A stretch of DNA of 23,900 nt, taken from an uncultured Dorea sp. Its GTDB lineage: Bacteria > Bacillota > Clostridia > Lachnospirales > Lachnospiraceae. The stretch spans positions 1 through 23,900 of the forward strand of contig UQRE01000036.1 in the NCBI GenBank assembly GCA_900543415.1, written 5' to 3'. The notes beneath the pieces were generated by a model. It saw only the letters and a program-made list of their open reading frames with translations. It was not told the origin of the DNA and ran no database searches. Each line of letters opens with the position of its first letter. Position 1 is the first letter of the stretch. Both the position numbers and the translations under genes were made by a program. Below, piece after piece: positions 1 through 6,446 of the stretch.

Positions 1-8
1 ACATAAAG

Positions 9-46
9 AAAAAGCCTAATTCTTTTCAACAGAATTAGACTTTTTC
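9..46 (-). terminator. Intrinsic terminator after guaA
   Basis: Read on the minus strand, a 10-bp stem (arms at 31-40 and 14-23, one G-T pair) with a 7-nt loop is followed by a run of five T. It begins about 38 nt past the guaA stop codon. An A-run on the other side of the stem means it could also stop plus-strand transcription. Confidence 0.85.
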
Positions 47-83
47 AGTGCCCTTGTTTATAAGGGATTTCAGAAAATTTTTA

Positions 84-1631
84 TTATTCGAACTCTATCG
101 TTCCCGGTGGCTTACTTGTCAAATCATAAAATACGCGATTGACTCCCTTCACTTCATTTATAATTCGGCTCATCACCCTATTCAGCACCGCATACGGAAC
201 TTCTGCTGCCTCTGCGGTCATAAAATCAATGGTATTCACTGCTCTAAGTGCCACAGCGTAATCATAAGTTCTCTCATCACCCATAACGCCAACACTTCGC
301 ATATTCGTAAGTCCGGCGAAATACTGTCCGATGCTTCGATCCAGTCCGGCAAATGCAATCTCTTCTCGGTAAATTGCGTCTGCATCCTGCACGATTCTTA
401 CCTTTTCTTCCGTCACTTCGCCGACGATACGCACGCCGAGTCCCGGTCCCGGGAATGGCTGACGGAACACAAGATGCTCAGGAATACCAAGCTCCAGACC
501 CGCCTTTCTCACTTCATCCTTAAAGAGATCACGAAGCGGCTCTATAATTTCTTTGAAATCCACGCACTCCGGTAAACCGCCTACGTTATGATGAGACTTA
601 ATAACTGTAGATTCACCGCCAAGTCCACTTTCTACTATATCCGGATAAATAGTTCCCTGTACGAGGAAATCTACTGCACCGATCTTCTTCGCCTCTTCTT
701 CAAATACACGGATAAATTCTTCACCGATAATCTTTCTCTTTTTCTCCGGCTCAGACACACCGGCAAGCTTATCATAAAATCTCTGCTGTGCATTGACACG
801 GATAAAATTCAGATCGTAATCACCTTCCGGTCCAAACACAGCTTCCACTTCGTCTCCTTCATTTTTTCTAAGAAGACCATGATCTACAAATACACAAGTA
901 AGCTGAGAACCGATGGCCTTAGACATCAAGACTGCTGCCACGGACGAATCCACACCACCGGACAATGCGCATAGCACTTTTCCGTTTCCTACTTTTTTTC
1001 TGATTTTAACAATTGAATCTTCCACGAAAGAATCCATTCTCCAGTCTACGGAACATCCGCAAACACCAAGCACAAAGTTCTTTAACATTTTCGTTCCTTC
1101 TACTGTATGAAGGACTTCCGGATGGTACTGGATTCCGTACAAGCCTGCTTCTTCATTTTCTGTTGCTGCCACCGGACAATCCGCCGTATGCGCAGTAATC
1201 TCAAAGCCTTCTGCCACTTCGAAAATCGTGTCAAAATGACTCATCCAGCATGTCGTTTTTTCAGACACTCCCTGAAATATTTTTGAGGATGTCTTATCTA
1301 CCAATACTTCTGTCTTTCCATACTCCCTTACATCGGCTCTTGCCACCTTACCGCCGAGCACATGCTGCATAAGCTGAGCTCCGTAGCAAAGACCAAGTAC
1401 AGGTATCCCAAGTTCAAATAATTCTTTAGAACAAGTCGGAGAATTTTCTTCATAACAACTATTTGGGCCTCCGGTCAAAATGATTCCTTTCGGATTCATT
1501 TCTTTAATCTTTGCAAGGTCTGTTTTATAAGAATAGATCTCACAATACACATGACACTCTCTGACGCGCCTTGCCACAAGCTGATTATACTGGCCGCCAA
1601 AATCAATGACTATCACTAATTCTCTCTTCAC
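84..1631 (-). CDS. guaA: GMP synthase (glutamine-hydrolysing)
   Basis: Converts XMP to GMP using glutamine and ATP, the last step of de novo GMP synthesis, in the cytosol. The 515-aa product has a class I glutamine amidotransferase domain first (GLCYGAQ with nucleophile Cys82; YGIQYHPEV with His170 and Glu172), then the ATP pyrophosphatase domain with the PP-loop SGGVDSS at 224-230, and the family C-terminus KPPGTIEFE. Length matches the family (about 510-525 aa). I chose the GTG start at 1631 because AGGAGG lies 7 nt upstream; the in-frame ATG at 1661 lies upstream of that ribosome site and has none of its own. It is a single-gene unit with its own promoter (1689-1717) and terminator (9-46). 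The leader is only about 50 nt, too short for a purine riboswitch. Confidence 0.97.
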   Translation of the reverse strand: MKRELVIVIDFGGQYNQLVARRVRECHVYCEIYSYKTDLAKIKEMNPKGIILTGGPNSCYEENSPTCSKELFELGIPVLGLCYGAQLMQHVLGGKVARADVREYGKTEVLVDKTSSKIFQGVSEKTTCWMSHFDTIFEVAEGFEITAHTADCPVAATENEEAGLYGIQYHPEVLHTVEGTKMLKNFVLGVCGCSVDWRMDSFVEDSIVKIRKKVGNGKVLCALSGGVDSSVAAVLMSKAIGSQLTCVFVDHGLLRKNEGDEVEAVFGPEGDYDLNFIRVNAQQRFYDKLAGVSEPEKKRKIIGEEFIRVFEEEAKKIGAVDFLVQGTIYPDIVESGLGGESTVIKSHHNVGGLPECVDFKEIIEPLRDLFKDEVRKAGLELGIPEHLVFRQPFPGPGLGVRIVGEVTEEKVRIVQDADAIYREEIAFAGLDRSIGQYFAGLTNMRSVGVMGDERTYDYAVALRAVNTIDFMTAEAAEVPYAVLNRVMSRIINEVKGVNRVFYDLTSKPPGTIEFE

Positions 1632-1688
1632 AAACACTCCTCCTATAGCTTCATATATCAAAATGGTTCATCTCTTTTAAGAGTTTTT

Positions 1689-1717
1689 ATTATACGTCAC
1701 TCTGTCTTCATTTGCAA
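1689..1717 (-). promoter_or_regulatory. Sigma-A promoter of guaA
   Basis: On the minus strand TTGCAA (1712-1717) is followed after 17 nt by TATAAT (1689-1694). Transcription should start near 1682, about 50 nt before the GTG start of guaA. Confidence 0.8.
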
Positions 1718-1783
1718 GTAATTTCCTTGAAAAACACCACTGCTCGACTTATTGTGGCTTACAAATAAAGTCTTATATATAAC

Positions 1784-1821
1784 AAAACACTGCAAAGCCA
1801 ACAGCGGCCTTACAGTGTTTT
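1784..1821 (-). terminator. Intrinsic terminator after the coiled-coil cell-wall gene
   Basis: Perfect 9-bp stem AAAACACTG / CAGTGTTTT (1784-1792 with 1813-1821) with a partly paired GC-containing interior. It begins 32 nt past the stop codon at 1853. The T-run on the minus strand is short (TTTTG), so the strength is uncertain. Confidence 0.7.
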
Positions 1822-1852
1822 ATTTCTTTATTCATTTTAATTAATATCCCGT

Positions 1853-2896
1853 TTACCAGTCTGTATAAAGATCAATCGTTCCTTTTGCACAGCCTGTGTC
1901 ATACACCTTACCCGGACCAAGAGAAGTTTGTACCACTTGTCCTCTGCTGTACTCAGCAAGATGTGCCGCTACACAGATGTAATTGGAGCTGTCTCTGATC
2001 GTTCCATCGGAAGCGACATGACGTCCCGGAATCTTTAATCCATATCCCGGCAGTACCCTCTGTGAATAATAGGTTTCTCGGTGACCGTTAAAATACACAA
2101 CTCCAACCCACGGGTTCAACTGTCCCGGACCGGAAGGATAGTTATATTTCTTATTCGATGAAGAGCCGCCTGAACTTGAACTGTTATTCGAATTATTTCC
2201 TGTTCCCGAATTTCCTGACTGACCGGAAGAATCAGAAGATGGTGCCTTCTCTGCTTTTGCAGCTTCTTCCTTCTTCTTTTCCTCTGCCGCTTTTAATTCT
2301 TGAATCTTAGTCTGTAATTCACTGAGGTCTGTAGAAGTTGCTGCCGCTTTTACTTTCAAGCTCTCCTTTTGCTGTGAAAGCTGTTCTTCCGTTTCTTTAT
2401 AAGATTCTTTTTGTTCTTTCAGATGAGTTTCCTCTTCTTCAATCGCCTCTCGAAGCGTCACAAGCTCTGTCAGCATATCTCTGTCATAGTCACTTACCGT
2501 CTGAACAAAATCGATTTTATTTACGAAATCTGTCAGATTATCTGCCGAAAAAATCATACTCAGCATTGTAGCACTGTCATTTTCATAAATGTATTGGATA
2601 CGAACCTTCATATCCTCATACTGTGCTTCTTCATTCTTTTTTGCAATTGATAACTGCTCCTGCGTCTTAATGATATCGCCTTCCATAGACTCCATCTTTG
2701 ACTCATTTTCTGCAATCTTATTGCTGATCTCCAAAAGTTCCTGATTGATACTATCCAGCTCATTCTTCAGATCAGAGGATTGTCCTTGGGCATCCTCCAG
2801 TTCATCCGCACGGCTGACGGAAACCGGACAGAGAGTATACACGGCACATATGCAAGCTAATATTATTGCTAACCGTTTTTTTAATCTCATTTTCAT
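1853..2896 (-). CDS. Secreted coiled-coil (PcsB-like) cell-wall protein with 3D/double-psi-barrel-like C-terminal domain
   Basis: Likely exported to the cell wall and involved in peptidoglycan remodelling. The 347-aa product has a Sec signal peptide (KKR then hydrophobic 8-24, probable cleavage after SRA at residue 30), a long charged coiled coil (about 31-217) resembling the N-terminal domain of PcsB/CwlO-type hydrolases, a Ser/Gly/Asn-rich linker (219-249) and a C-terminal domain (about 263-347). That domain ends with VYDTG...GTIDLY (Asp333, Asp342), recalling the DTGG...IDIY signature of 3D/RlpA double-psi barrels; there is no CHAP or NlpC/P60 Cys-His domain. I prefer the ATG at 2896, preceded by AAGGA, over the ATG at 2917, which has no ribosome site. 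It has its own strong promoter. Actual hydrolase activity is inference; it could instead be an activator or scaffold. Confidence 0.8.
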   Translation of the reverse strand: MKMRLKKRLAIILACICAVYTLCPVSVSRADELEDAQGQSSDLKNELDSINQELLEISNKIAENESKMESMEGDIIKTQEQLSIAKKNEEAQYEDMKVRIQYIYENDSATMLSMIFSADNLTDFVNKIDFVQTVSDYDRDMLTELVTLREAIEEEETHLKEQKESYKETEEQLSQQKESLKVKAAATSTDLSELQTKIQELKAAEEKKKEEAAKAEKAPSSDSSGQSGNSGTGNNSNNSSSSGGSSSNKKYNYPSGPGQLNPWVGVVYFNGHRETYYSQRVLPGYGLKIPGRHVASDGTIRDSSNYICVAAHLAEYSRGQVVQTSLGPGKVYDTGCAKGTIDLYTDW

Positions 2897-2953
2897 ACTG
2901 TTTTCCTTAATCATCATTGTTTATTGGGTTACAAAATTTTTTCGTGTTTTACT

Positions 2954-2982
2954 ACTATACTATTTTTCCGCCTTTTTGTCAA
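2954..2982 (-). promoter_or_regulatory. Sigma-A promoter of the coiled-coil cell-wall gene
   Basis: TTGACA (2977-2982), 17-nt spacer, TATAGT (2954-2959) on the minus strand, about 50 nt before the chosen start codon. Five of six bases match in the -10 and all six in the -35. Confidence 0.85.
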
Positions 2983-3025
2983 ATCTGGCGCCTTTTCACC
3001 CGTAAATCTCCCATAAACTCAGCGT

Positions 3026-3373
3026 TTACAGAATCTCTTCCCATTCTTTTTCTTTAAATCCTGTCAGCACAAAATCTTCACCTACAATAATCGGACGCTT
3101 CACCAGCATTCCGTCTTCAGCAAGTAATTGATACTGCTCTTCTTCGGTCATATTCGGAAGCTTATCCTTCAATGACATGCTTTTATACAGCATACCGCTT
3201 GTGTTAAAAAATCTTTTCAGTGGAAGTCCGCTTTTTTTATGCCATTCTTTCAATTCTTCTACTGTTGGATTCTCTTCCTTAATATGGCGGTCTGTGTATT
3301 CTACACCTCTTTCATCCAGCCATTTCTTTGCCCGTTGGCAAGTTGTACATTTTGGATATTCTACAAATAACAT
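3026..3373 (-). CDS. ArsC/Spx-family thioredoxin-fold protein
   Basis: A 115-aa member of the arsenate reductase (ArsC)/Spx/YffB family: thioredoxin-like fold with a redox CxxC, C9-T-T-C12, near the N-terminus after the first strand, and the conserved KRPIIV segment that follows the active site in ArsC-type proteins. Family members reduce small substrates or, as Spx, bind the RNA polymerase alpha subunit; the sequence does not decide between these roles. I chose the ATG at 3373 because AAGGGGAT lies 8 nt upstream; longer in-frame starts add a tail unlike the family. It follows the prepilin peptidase gene by about 60 nt, so both may share the promoter at 3946-3975. No other arsenic-resistance gene is nearby, so a role in arsenate detoxification is doubtful. 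Confidence 0.8.
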   Translation of the reverse strand: MLFVEYPKCTTCQRAKKWLDERGVEYTDRHIKEENPTVEELKEWHKKSGLPLKRFFNTSGMLYKSMSLKDKLPNMTEEEQYQLLAEDGMLVKRPIIVGEDFVLTGFKEKEWEEIL

Positions 3374-3435
3374 ATGCTTATCCCCTTTCATATATTCATC
3401 TTTTTGTATTTCCAATGAAAAATAACACTGCAAGT

Positions 3436-3906
3436 CTATCCTGACAGTCCGAGATACCACTGTATAAGCTTCTCTCCTGCCGTAAGACTGATGATCATTC
3501 CTTCACAGAGAAATGGTCCAAACGCAATCTCACTCTTTCGCGTCTTTCTTTTACTTCCCTGTCTGTTCGCACACATCTGCACGAAAATATAACTTCCCGC
3601 TGTCATAAATGCAATGACTACCGCAGTCAGTATGAGCCTCCGACCCAGAAACAACCCTCCCGCCGCCATCAGCTTCACATCTCCACCGCCAAATGCGCCC
3701 TTGGTGATAACTGCTATCATAAGTAACGGCGTACTCACACACAGAACGTCAAACATCCCTGACGCAAAGCTTCCTCTCCCCGAAATGAACCTGTCTATAA
3801 CTGCCAACACAGCAATCAGCAACACACAGAGATTCGGTATCCGCTTCTCCTTTATATCATAAATAGCGACAACTGCCAAGGCTGTTACAAATAAAAAATT
3901 TATCAT
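3436..3906 (-). CDS. Short A24-type prepilin peptidase
   Basis: An integral membrane aspartic protease of the type IV prepilin peptidase family (A24), which clips leader peptides from prepilin-like proteins at the membrane. Both catalytic aspartates are visible: Asp17 in YDIKEKRIPN and Asp76 in GGGDVKLM, with about five hydrophobic segments and the late FGPFL motif (130-134). At 156 aa it has only the peptidase core, like TadV/CpaA, and lacks the N-terminal methyltransferase domain of PilD/ComC. The ATG at 3906 has no clear ribosome site; a GTG with a better AGGGG is out of frame. No pilin or secretion ATPase gene is visible here, so its substrate must be encoded elsewhere. Confidence 0.85.
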   Translation of the reverse strand: MINFLFVTALAVVAIYDIKEKRIPNLCVLLIAVLAVIDRFISGRGSFASGMFDVLCVSTPLLMIAVITKGAFGGGDVKLMAAGGLFLGRRLILTAVVIAFMTAGSYIFVQMCANRQGSKRKTRKSEIAFGPFLCEGMIISLTAGEKLIQWYLGLSG

Positions 3907-3945
3907 ATATTTTTCGGATTCGCACTTTTATCGTTCCCCTTACTC

Positions 3946-3975
3946 AGTATAACTTATACTCAAACTTTTCGGCAA
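3946..3975 (-). promoter_or_regulatory. Possible promoter of the prepilin peptidase gene
   Basis: TTGCCG (3970-3975), 18-nt spacer, TATACT (3946-3951) on the minus strand, about 40 nt before the start codon. The -35 match is moderate. Confidence 0.5.
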
Positions 3976-4035
3976 GAGCGAAAATATTTGTTTCTCAGAA
4001 TGCTTCCACTGTACGGATCAATGCTTTGAATATAC

Positions 4036-4064
4036 TAAAAAAACTCTATCTTTCGATAGAGTTT
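4036..4064 (-). terminator. Intrinsic terminator of tRNA-Glu
   Basis: Perfect 9-bp stem AACTCTATC / GATAGAGTT closed by a GAAA tetraloop (minus strand), immediately followed by a T-run (4036-4042). It begins about 5 nt past the mature tRNA end. Confidence 0.92.
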
Positions 4065-4068
4065 TCAG

Positions 4069-4140
4069 TGACTCCAAGGGGAATCGAACCCCTGATTCCA
4101 GCGTGAGAGGCTAGCGTCTTGACCGCTTGACCATGGAGCC
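4069..4140 (-). tRNA. tRNA-Glu (anticodon CTC)
   Basis: A 72-nt cloverleaf can be folded by eye: acceptor stem GGCTCCA/TGGAGTC, D arm GTCAAGCGGTCAAGAC, anticodon stem CTAGC/GCTGG (one G-T pair) with loop CTCTCAC giving anticodon CTC, and T arm with GGGGT/CCCT and loop TTCGATT. It decodes GAG. The discriminator base is A and the CCA end is not encoded (the next bases are CTG), so CCA must be added after transcription. It is transcribed alone, from the promoter at 4173-4201 to the terminator at 4036-4064. Confidence 0.95.
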
Positions 4141-4162
4141 ATTAGTTCGTACGACTTGTTTC

Positions 4163-4205
4163 GTACTTGCCTATTATAACAAAGATATTCCAAATAGGCA
4201 AGTAC
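4163..4205. repeat. Perfect 13-bp inverted repeat around the tRNA-Glu promoter
   Basis: GTACTTGCCTATT (4163-4175) and AATAGGCAAGTAC (4193-4205) are perfectly complementary, separated by 17 nt. One arm contains the -35 and the other overlaps the -10 and the likely transcription start. On the plus strand the second arm is followed by a T-rich tract, so it also looks like an intrinsic terminator against plus-strand transcripts. Confidence 0.9.
4173..4201 (-). promoter_or_regulatory. Sigma-A promoter of tRNA-Glu
   Basis: TTGCCT (4196-4201), 17-nt spacer, TATAAT (4173-4178) on the minus strand, about 33 nt before the mature tRNA 5' end. Both elements lie at least partly in the arms of the inverted repeat at 4163-4205. 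Confidence 0.85.
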
Positions 4206-4225
4206 TTTTTCTTATTTTTTTAATT

Positions 4226-4259
4226 TTTCTATACTTTTCTATATTTCTATATTTCTATA
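4226..4259. repeat. 8-bp tandem repeat (TTTCTATA) at the dgk 3' end
   Basis: Three perfect head-to-tail copies of TTTCTATA (4236-4243, 4244-4251, 4252-4259) and a fourth at 4226-4233 two bases away. The last copy contains the TAG stop codon of the lipid kinase gene. No terminator hairpin with a T-run is seen between this repeat and the tRNA promoter. Confidence 0.85.
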
Positions 4260-5208
4260 TATTTTCCTTCGAATCTTCTTGTTCCTCATCCTTTTTCTCC
4301 ATTAGAGACGAGATTATTTTCTCCGGAACCATAAGTTCTAACTGCTTCCGGCAATTTTCTATGATCACTTCATCATGAGAACCACCAAACTCTCCATCCA
4401 GCGTCCACGGAATTTCTTCTAACGACTCAAAGGTAATCTTTCCGGTCTTGAATGTATACATGTGTTTTGTATCAATCTGCTCAATTAAAAGTGCAGCTAT
4501 AATTTCCTGCAATGCGATCGGATTCTTCGGTGTCTTAATAAGAGTCACTTCAAAAAGTCCGTCATCAAATACGACCTGTTTCCCGATCATATTACGGAAA
4601 CCACCGACGGATCTTGAGTTTGTCACCATTCCTAAGATAAACTCGTCCTCAATCACTTCTCCGTCATGAGTCACCTTAATTCTATAAGACGGTACATTAA
4701 ACAGCCTCTTGGTTCCCTCAAGAACATACGCAAGATGCCCCAGCAGATTCTTCATTTCCTGTTTTGTCTGATAAGAAACATCTGTGAAAAGTCCAAATGC
4801 TGCAATGTATACAAACACATCATCATTAAACCTTCCCACATCACAGGAGAATTTTGCCCCGTTGACTGCATTATCTGCAGCCTGCAAAAGATCCTTCGGA
4901 ATATGAAGGCTATTTGCAAAATCGTTCGTTGTTCCTGTAGGAATATAGCCGATCGGCTCTCTTTCTTCCCTCTTCATCATTCCGGTAACAACTTCATCCA
5001 ATGTTCCGTCACCACCGCTGCATACGATCAGCTCATAATCTTCTGAATGATATTCCAGTACTTTTTTATACGCATCCTGATAAGCCTGCGTCGGATAAAT
5101 CGTCACCTCATATCCTGCTTTTACAAATATATCCACAATATCAGAAATCTTTGGTTTTAATAGTCCTTTTCCAGCATGTGGATTATAAATAAATAATAAT
5201 CTTTTCAT
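4255..5208 (-). CDS. Diacylglycerol/lipid kinase family protein (DgkB/YegS type)
   Basis: A soluble lipid kinase of the DAGK-catalytic family, which phosphorylates diacylglycerol or a related lipid with ATP to recycle it into phospholipid synthesis. The 317-aa product starts with FIYNPHAGKG, has the nucleotide-binding GGDGT at 65-69, the GTTNDFA motif at 92-98, and WTLDGEFGG in the C-terminal lipid-binding domain; no membrane span is seen. Length fits DgkB/YtlR/YegS proteins (about 300 aa). The ATG at 5208 has AGGAG 10 nt upstream. It is the last gene after crh, separated by 79 nt that include a hairpin (5237-5257), so its level may be lowered relative to the upstream genes. The C-terminal tail is acidic and ends inside the 8-bp tandem repeat. 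The exact lipid substrate is not decidable here. Confidence 0.9.
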   Translation of the reverse strand: MKRLLFIYNPHAGKGLLKPKISDIVDIFVKAGYEVTIYPTQAYQDAYKKVLEYHSEDYELIVCSGGDGTLDEVVTGMMKREEREPIGYIPTGTTNDFANSLHIPKDLLQAADNAVNGAKFSCDVGRFNDDVFVYIAAFGLFTDVSYQTKQEMKNLLGHLAYVLEGTKRLFNVPSYRIKVTHDGEVIEDEFILGMVTNSRSVGGFRNMIGKQVVFDDGLFEVTLIKTPKNPIALQEIIAALLIEQIDTKHMYTFKTGKITFESLEEIPWTLDGEFGGSHDEVIIENCRKQLELMVPEKIISSLMEKKDEEQEDSKENI

Positions 5209-5236
5209 TCTCTGTCATCTCCTATTATTACGAAAG

Positions 5237-5257
5237 AAGGGCATATATTATGCCCTC
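5237..5257 (-). terminator. Hairpin between crh-like gene and dgk (weak terminator or attenuator)
   Basis: An 8-bp stem AGGGCATA / TATGCCCT (5238-5245 with 5249-5256) with a 3-nt loop lies 30 nt past the crh-like stop. The following minus-strand tail is only TTCTTTCG, so termination is probably partial or it acts as an mRNA 3'-end stabiliser. Confidence 0.5.
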
Positions 5258-5287
5258 CTTATTCCCATCAACTTCTATATCCTTTTA

Positions 5288-5545
5288 TTATTTATTAGCA
5301 ACTAAAAATGCTTCTACGCCATTTACAGCCTGTTCCTCATCTTCCCCTTCAGCCTCGACAGTAAGGCTTTCTCCGGTACAAAGTTCTAAGCTCATCATAC
5401 CCATGATACTTTTTGCATTGATCTTCTTATCTTCCATTTCAATAAAGATCCGGCTCTTGTACTGACTTGCTTCCTGTACAAGATGAGCAATTGGACGCAT
5501 TTCCATATCCATACTGTTTCGAATAGTAACCGGTTTTCTAACCAT
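5288..5545 (-). CDS. crh: HPr paralogue at the crh locus, with Glu15 instead of His15
   Basis: An 85-aa HPr-fold protein. HPr carries phosphate on His15 in sugar uptake and on Ser46 for carbon catabolite control; Crh of Bacillus keeps Ser46 but has Gln15. Here the region normally reading GLHARPA is DMEMRPI: codon 15 is GAA (Glu), while Arg17-Pro18 and the Ser46 site KSIMGMMSLEL (45-55) are intact. It therefore cannot act as a His15 phosphocarrier, but could still be phosphorylated by HPr kinase and bind a CcpA-type regulator. It sits directly downstream of whiA (12-nt gap; the whiA stop overlaps its AAGGAGG), the same place as crh in Bacillus. The symbol is given by locus and residue logic; the function is inferred. 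Confidence 0.85.
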   Translation of the reverse strand: MVRKPVTIRNSMDMEMRPIAHLVQEASQYKSRIFIEMEDKKINAKSIMGMMSLELCTGESLTVEAEGEDEEQAVNGVEAFLVANK

Positions 5546-5557
5546 AATACTTCCTCC

Positions 5558-6439
5558 TTATTGTGCCCTTAACTTATCTGCAATTTCACTTAACCTTCGC
5601 AGCCTGTGATTCACGCCTGATTTTCCCACAGGATGTTCAAGCAATCCTCCCAGTTCTTTCAACGCCACTTCCGGATTCTCAAGACGTGTAAGGGCAACGT
5701 CTCTTAAACCATCCGGTAGTTTATCAAACCCCAGCGTATCCCGTATATACACAATATCTTCAAGCTGCCGCACTGCTGCCGAAACGGTCTTGTTAATATT
5801 GGCTGTCTCGCAGTTCACTTTCCGGTTCACTGCGTTTCTCATCTCCTTGAAAATCCGCACGTTTTCCAGTTTCATCAACGCCACATGAGCTTCCATCACA
5901 TTTAGTATATCTACAATATGCGCGCCTTCTTTTAAATATACAACATAATTTTTCTTACGCTGCACAACCTTGGCGCTCACATCGAAACTATTCATGATTT
6001 CCTGCAGACTCTCCGCTGTTCCTTCCGAACTGCATACAATTTCAAAATGATATGCCTTTCTCGGATCACTCATAGAACCTGCCGCTATAAAGGCTCCTCT
6101 TATGTAAGCCCGCTTACAGCAAACTGCCTGAACGCTTGCGTTCTTAACTGCCATAAGCTCCTCTCCTTTAAAATACAGCGAGTAATTCCAGCTGTCTTTT
6201 ATCGGATTATGGCGAACTACGATATTCGTATCTATATTAAACGTTTTTTTCATTAATGTAAAGCATTTTCTTGCAACTGGAAGATTTTCCGTATGAAAAG
6301 CCAACAGGCATTCACCGTGCCTATCCTCTGAAAATTCTCCGCACACATGGGCGATCGCTGACAGCTCTGCAAGGTTGCAATGTCTTGCCTTCGCGTAATG
6401 TTCACATAATTCTTGTTTGATCTCTCCTGAAAACGACAT
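5558..6439 (-). CDS. whiA: Sporulation/division regulator WhiA
   Basis: The 293-aa product matches WhiA: an N-terminal degenerate LAGLIDADG homing-endonuclease-like domain (including the segment CKRAYIRGAFIAAGSMSDP, about 108-126) and a C-terminal helix-turn-helix containing VGKSGVNHRLRRL (about 271-283). In actinomycetes WhiA controls sporulation septation genes; in Bacillus it affects division and chromosome organisation and binds DNA. The start ATG has AGGTAGGG just upstream, overlapping the rapZ stop, so the two are translationally close (7-nt gap). Length is near the family norm of about 300-320 aa. No yvcK gene intervenes between rapZ and whiA. Confidence 0.95.
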   Translation of the reverse strand: MSFSGEIKQELCEHYAKARHCNLAELSAIAHVCGEFSEDRHGECLLAFHTENLPVARKCFTLMKKTFNIDTNIVVRHNPIKDSWNYSLYFKGEELMAVKNASVQAVCCKRAYIRGAFIAAGSMSDPRKAYHFEIVCSSEGTAESLQEIMNSFDVSAKVVQRKKNYVVYLKEGAHIVDILNVMEAHVALMKLENVRIFKEMRNAVNRKVNCETANINKTVSAAVRQLEDIVYIRDTLGFDKLPDGLRDVALTRLENPEVALKELGGLLEHPVGKSGVNHRLRRLSEIADKLRAQ

Positions 6440-6446
6440 CTTTTCC

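Noticed and set aside
48..575. Plus-strand open frame of 175 codons opposite guaA
   Set aside because: Antisense shadow of a clear GMP synthase gene; no ribosome site and protein composition unlike a real protein.
1632..1690. Purine riboswitch before guaA
   Set aside because: The leader is about 50 nt with no three-way-junction pattern.
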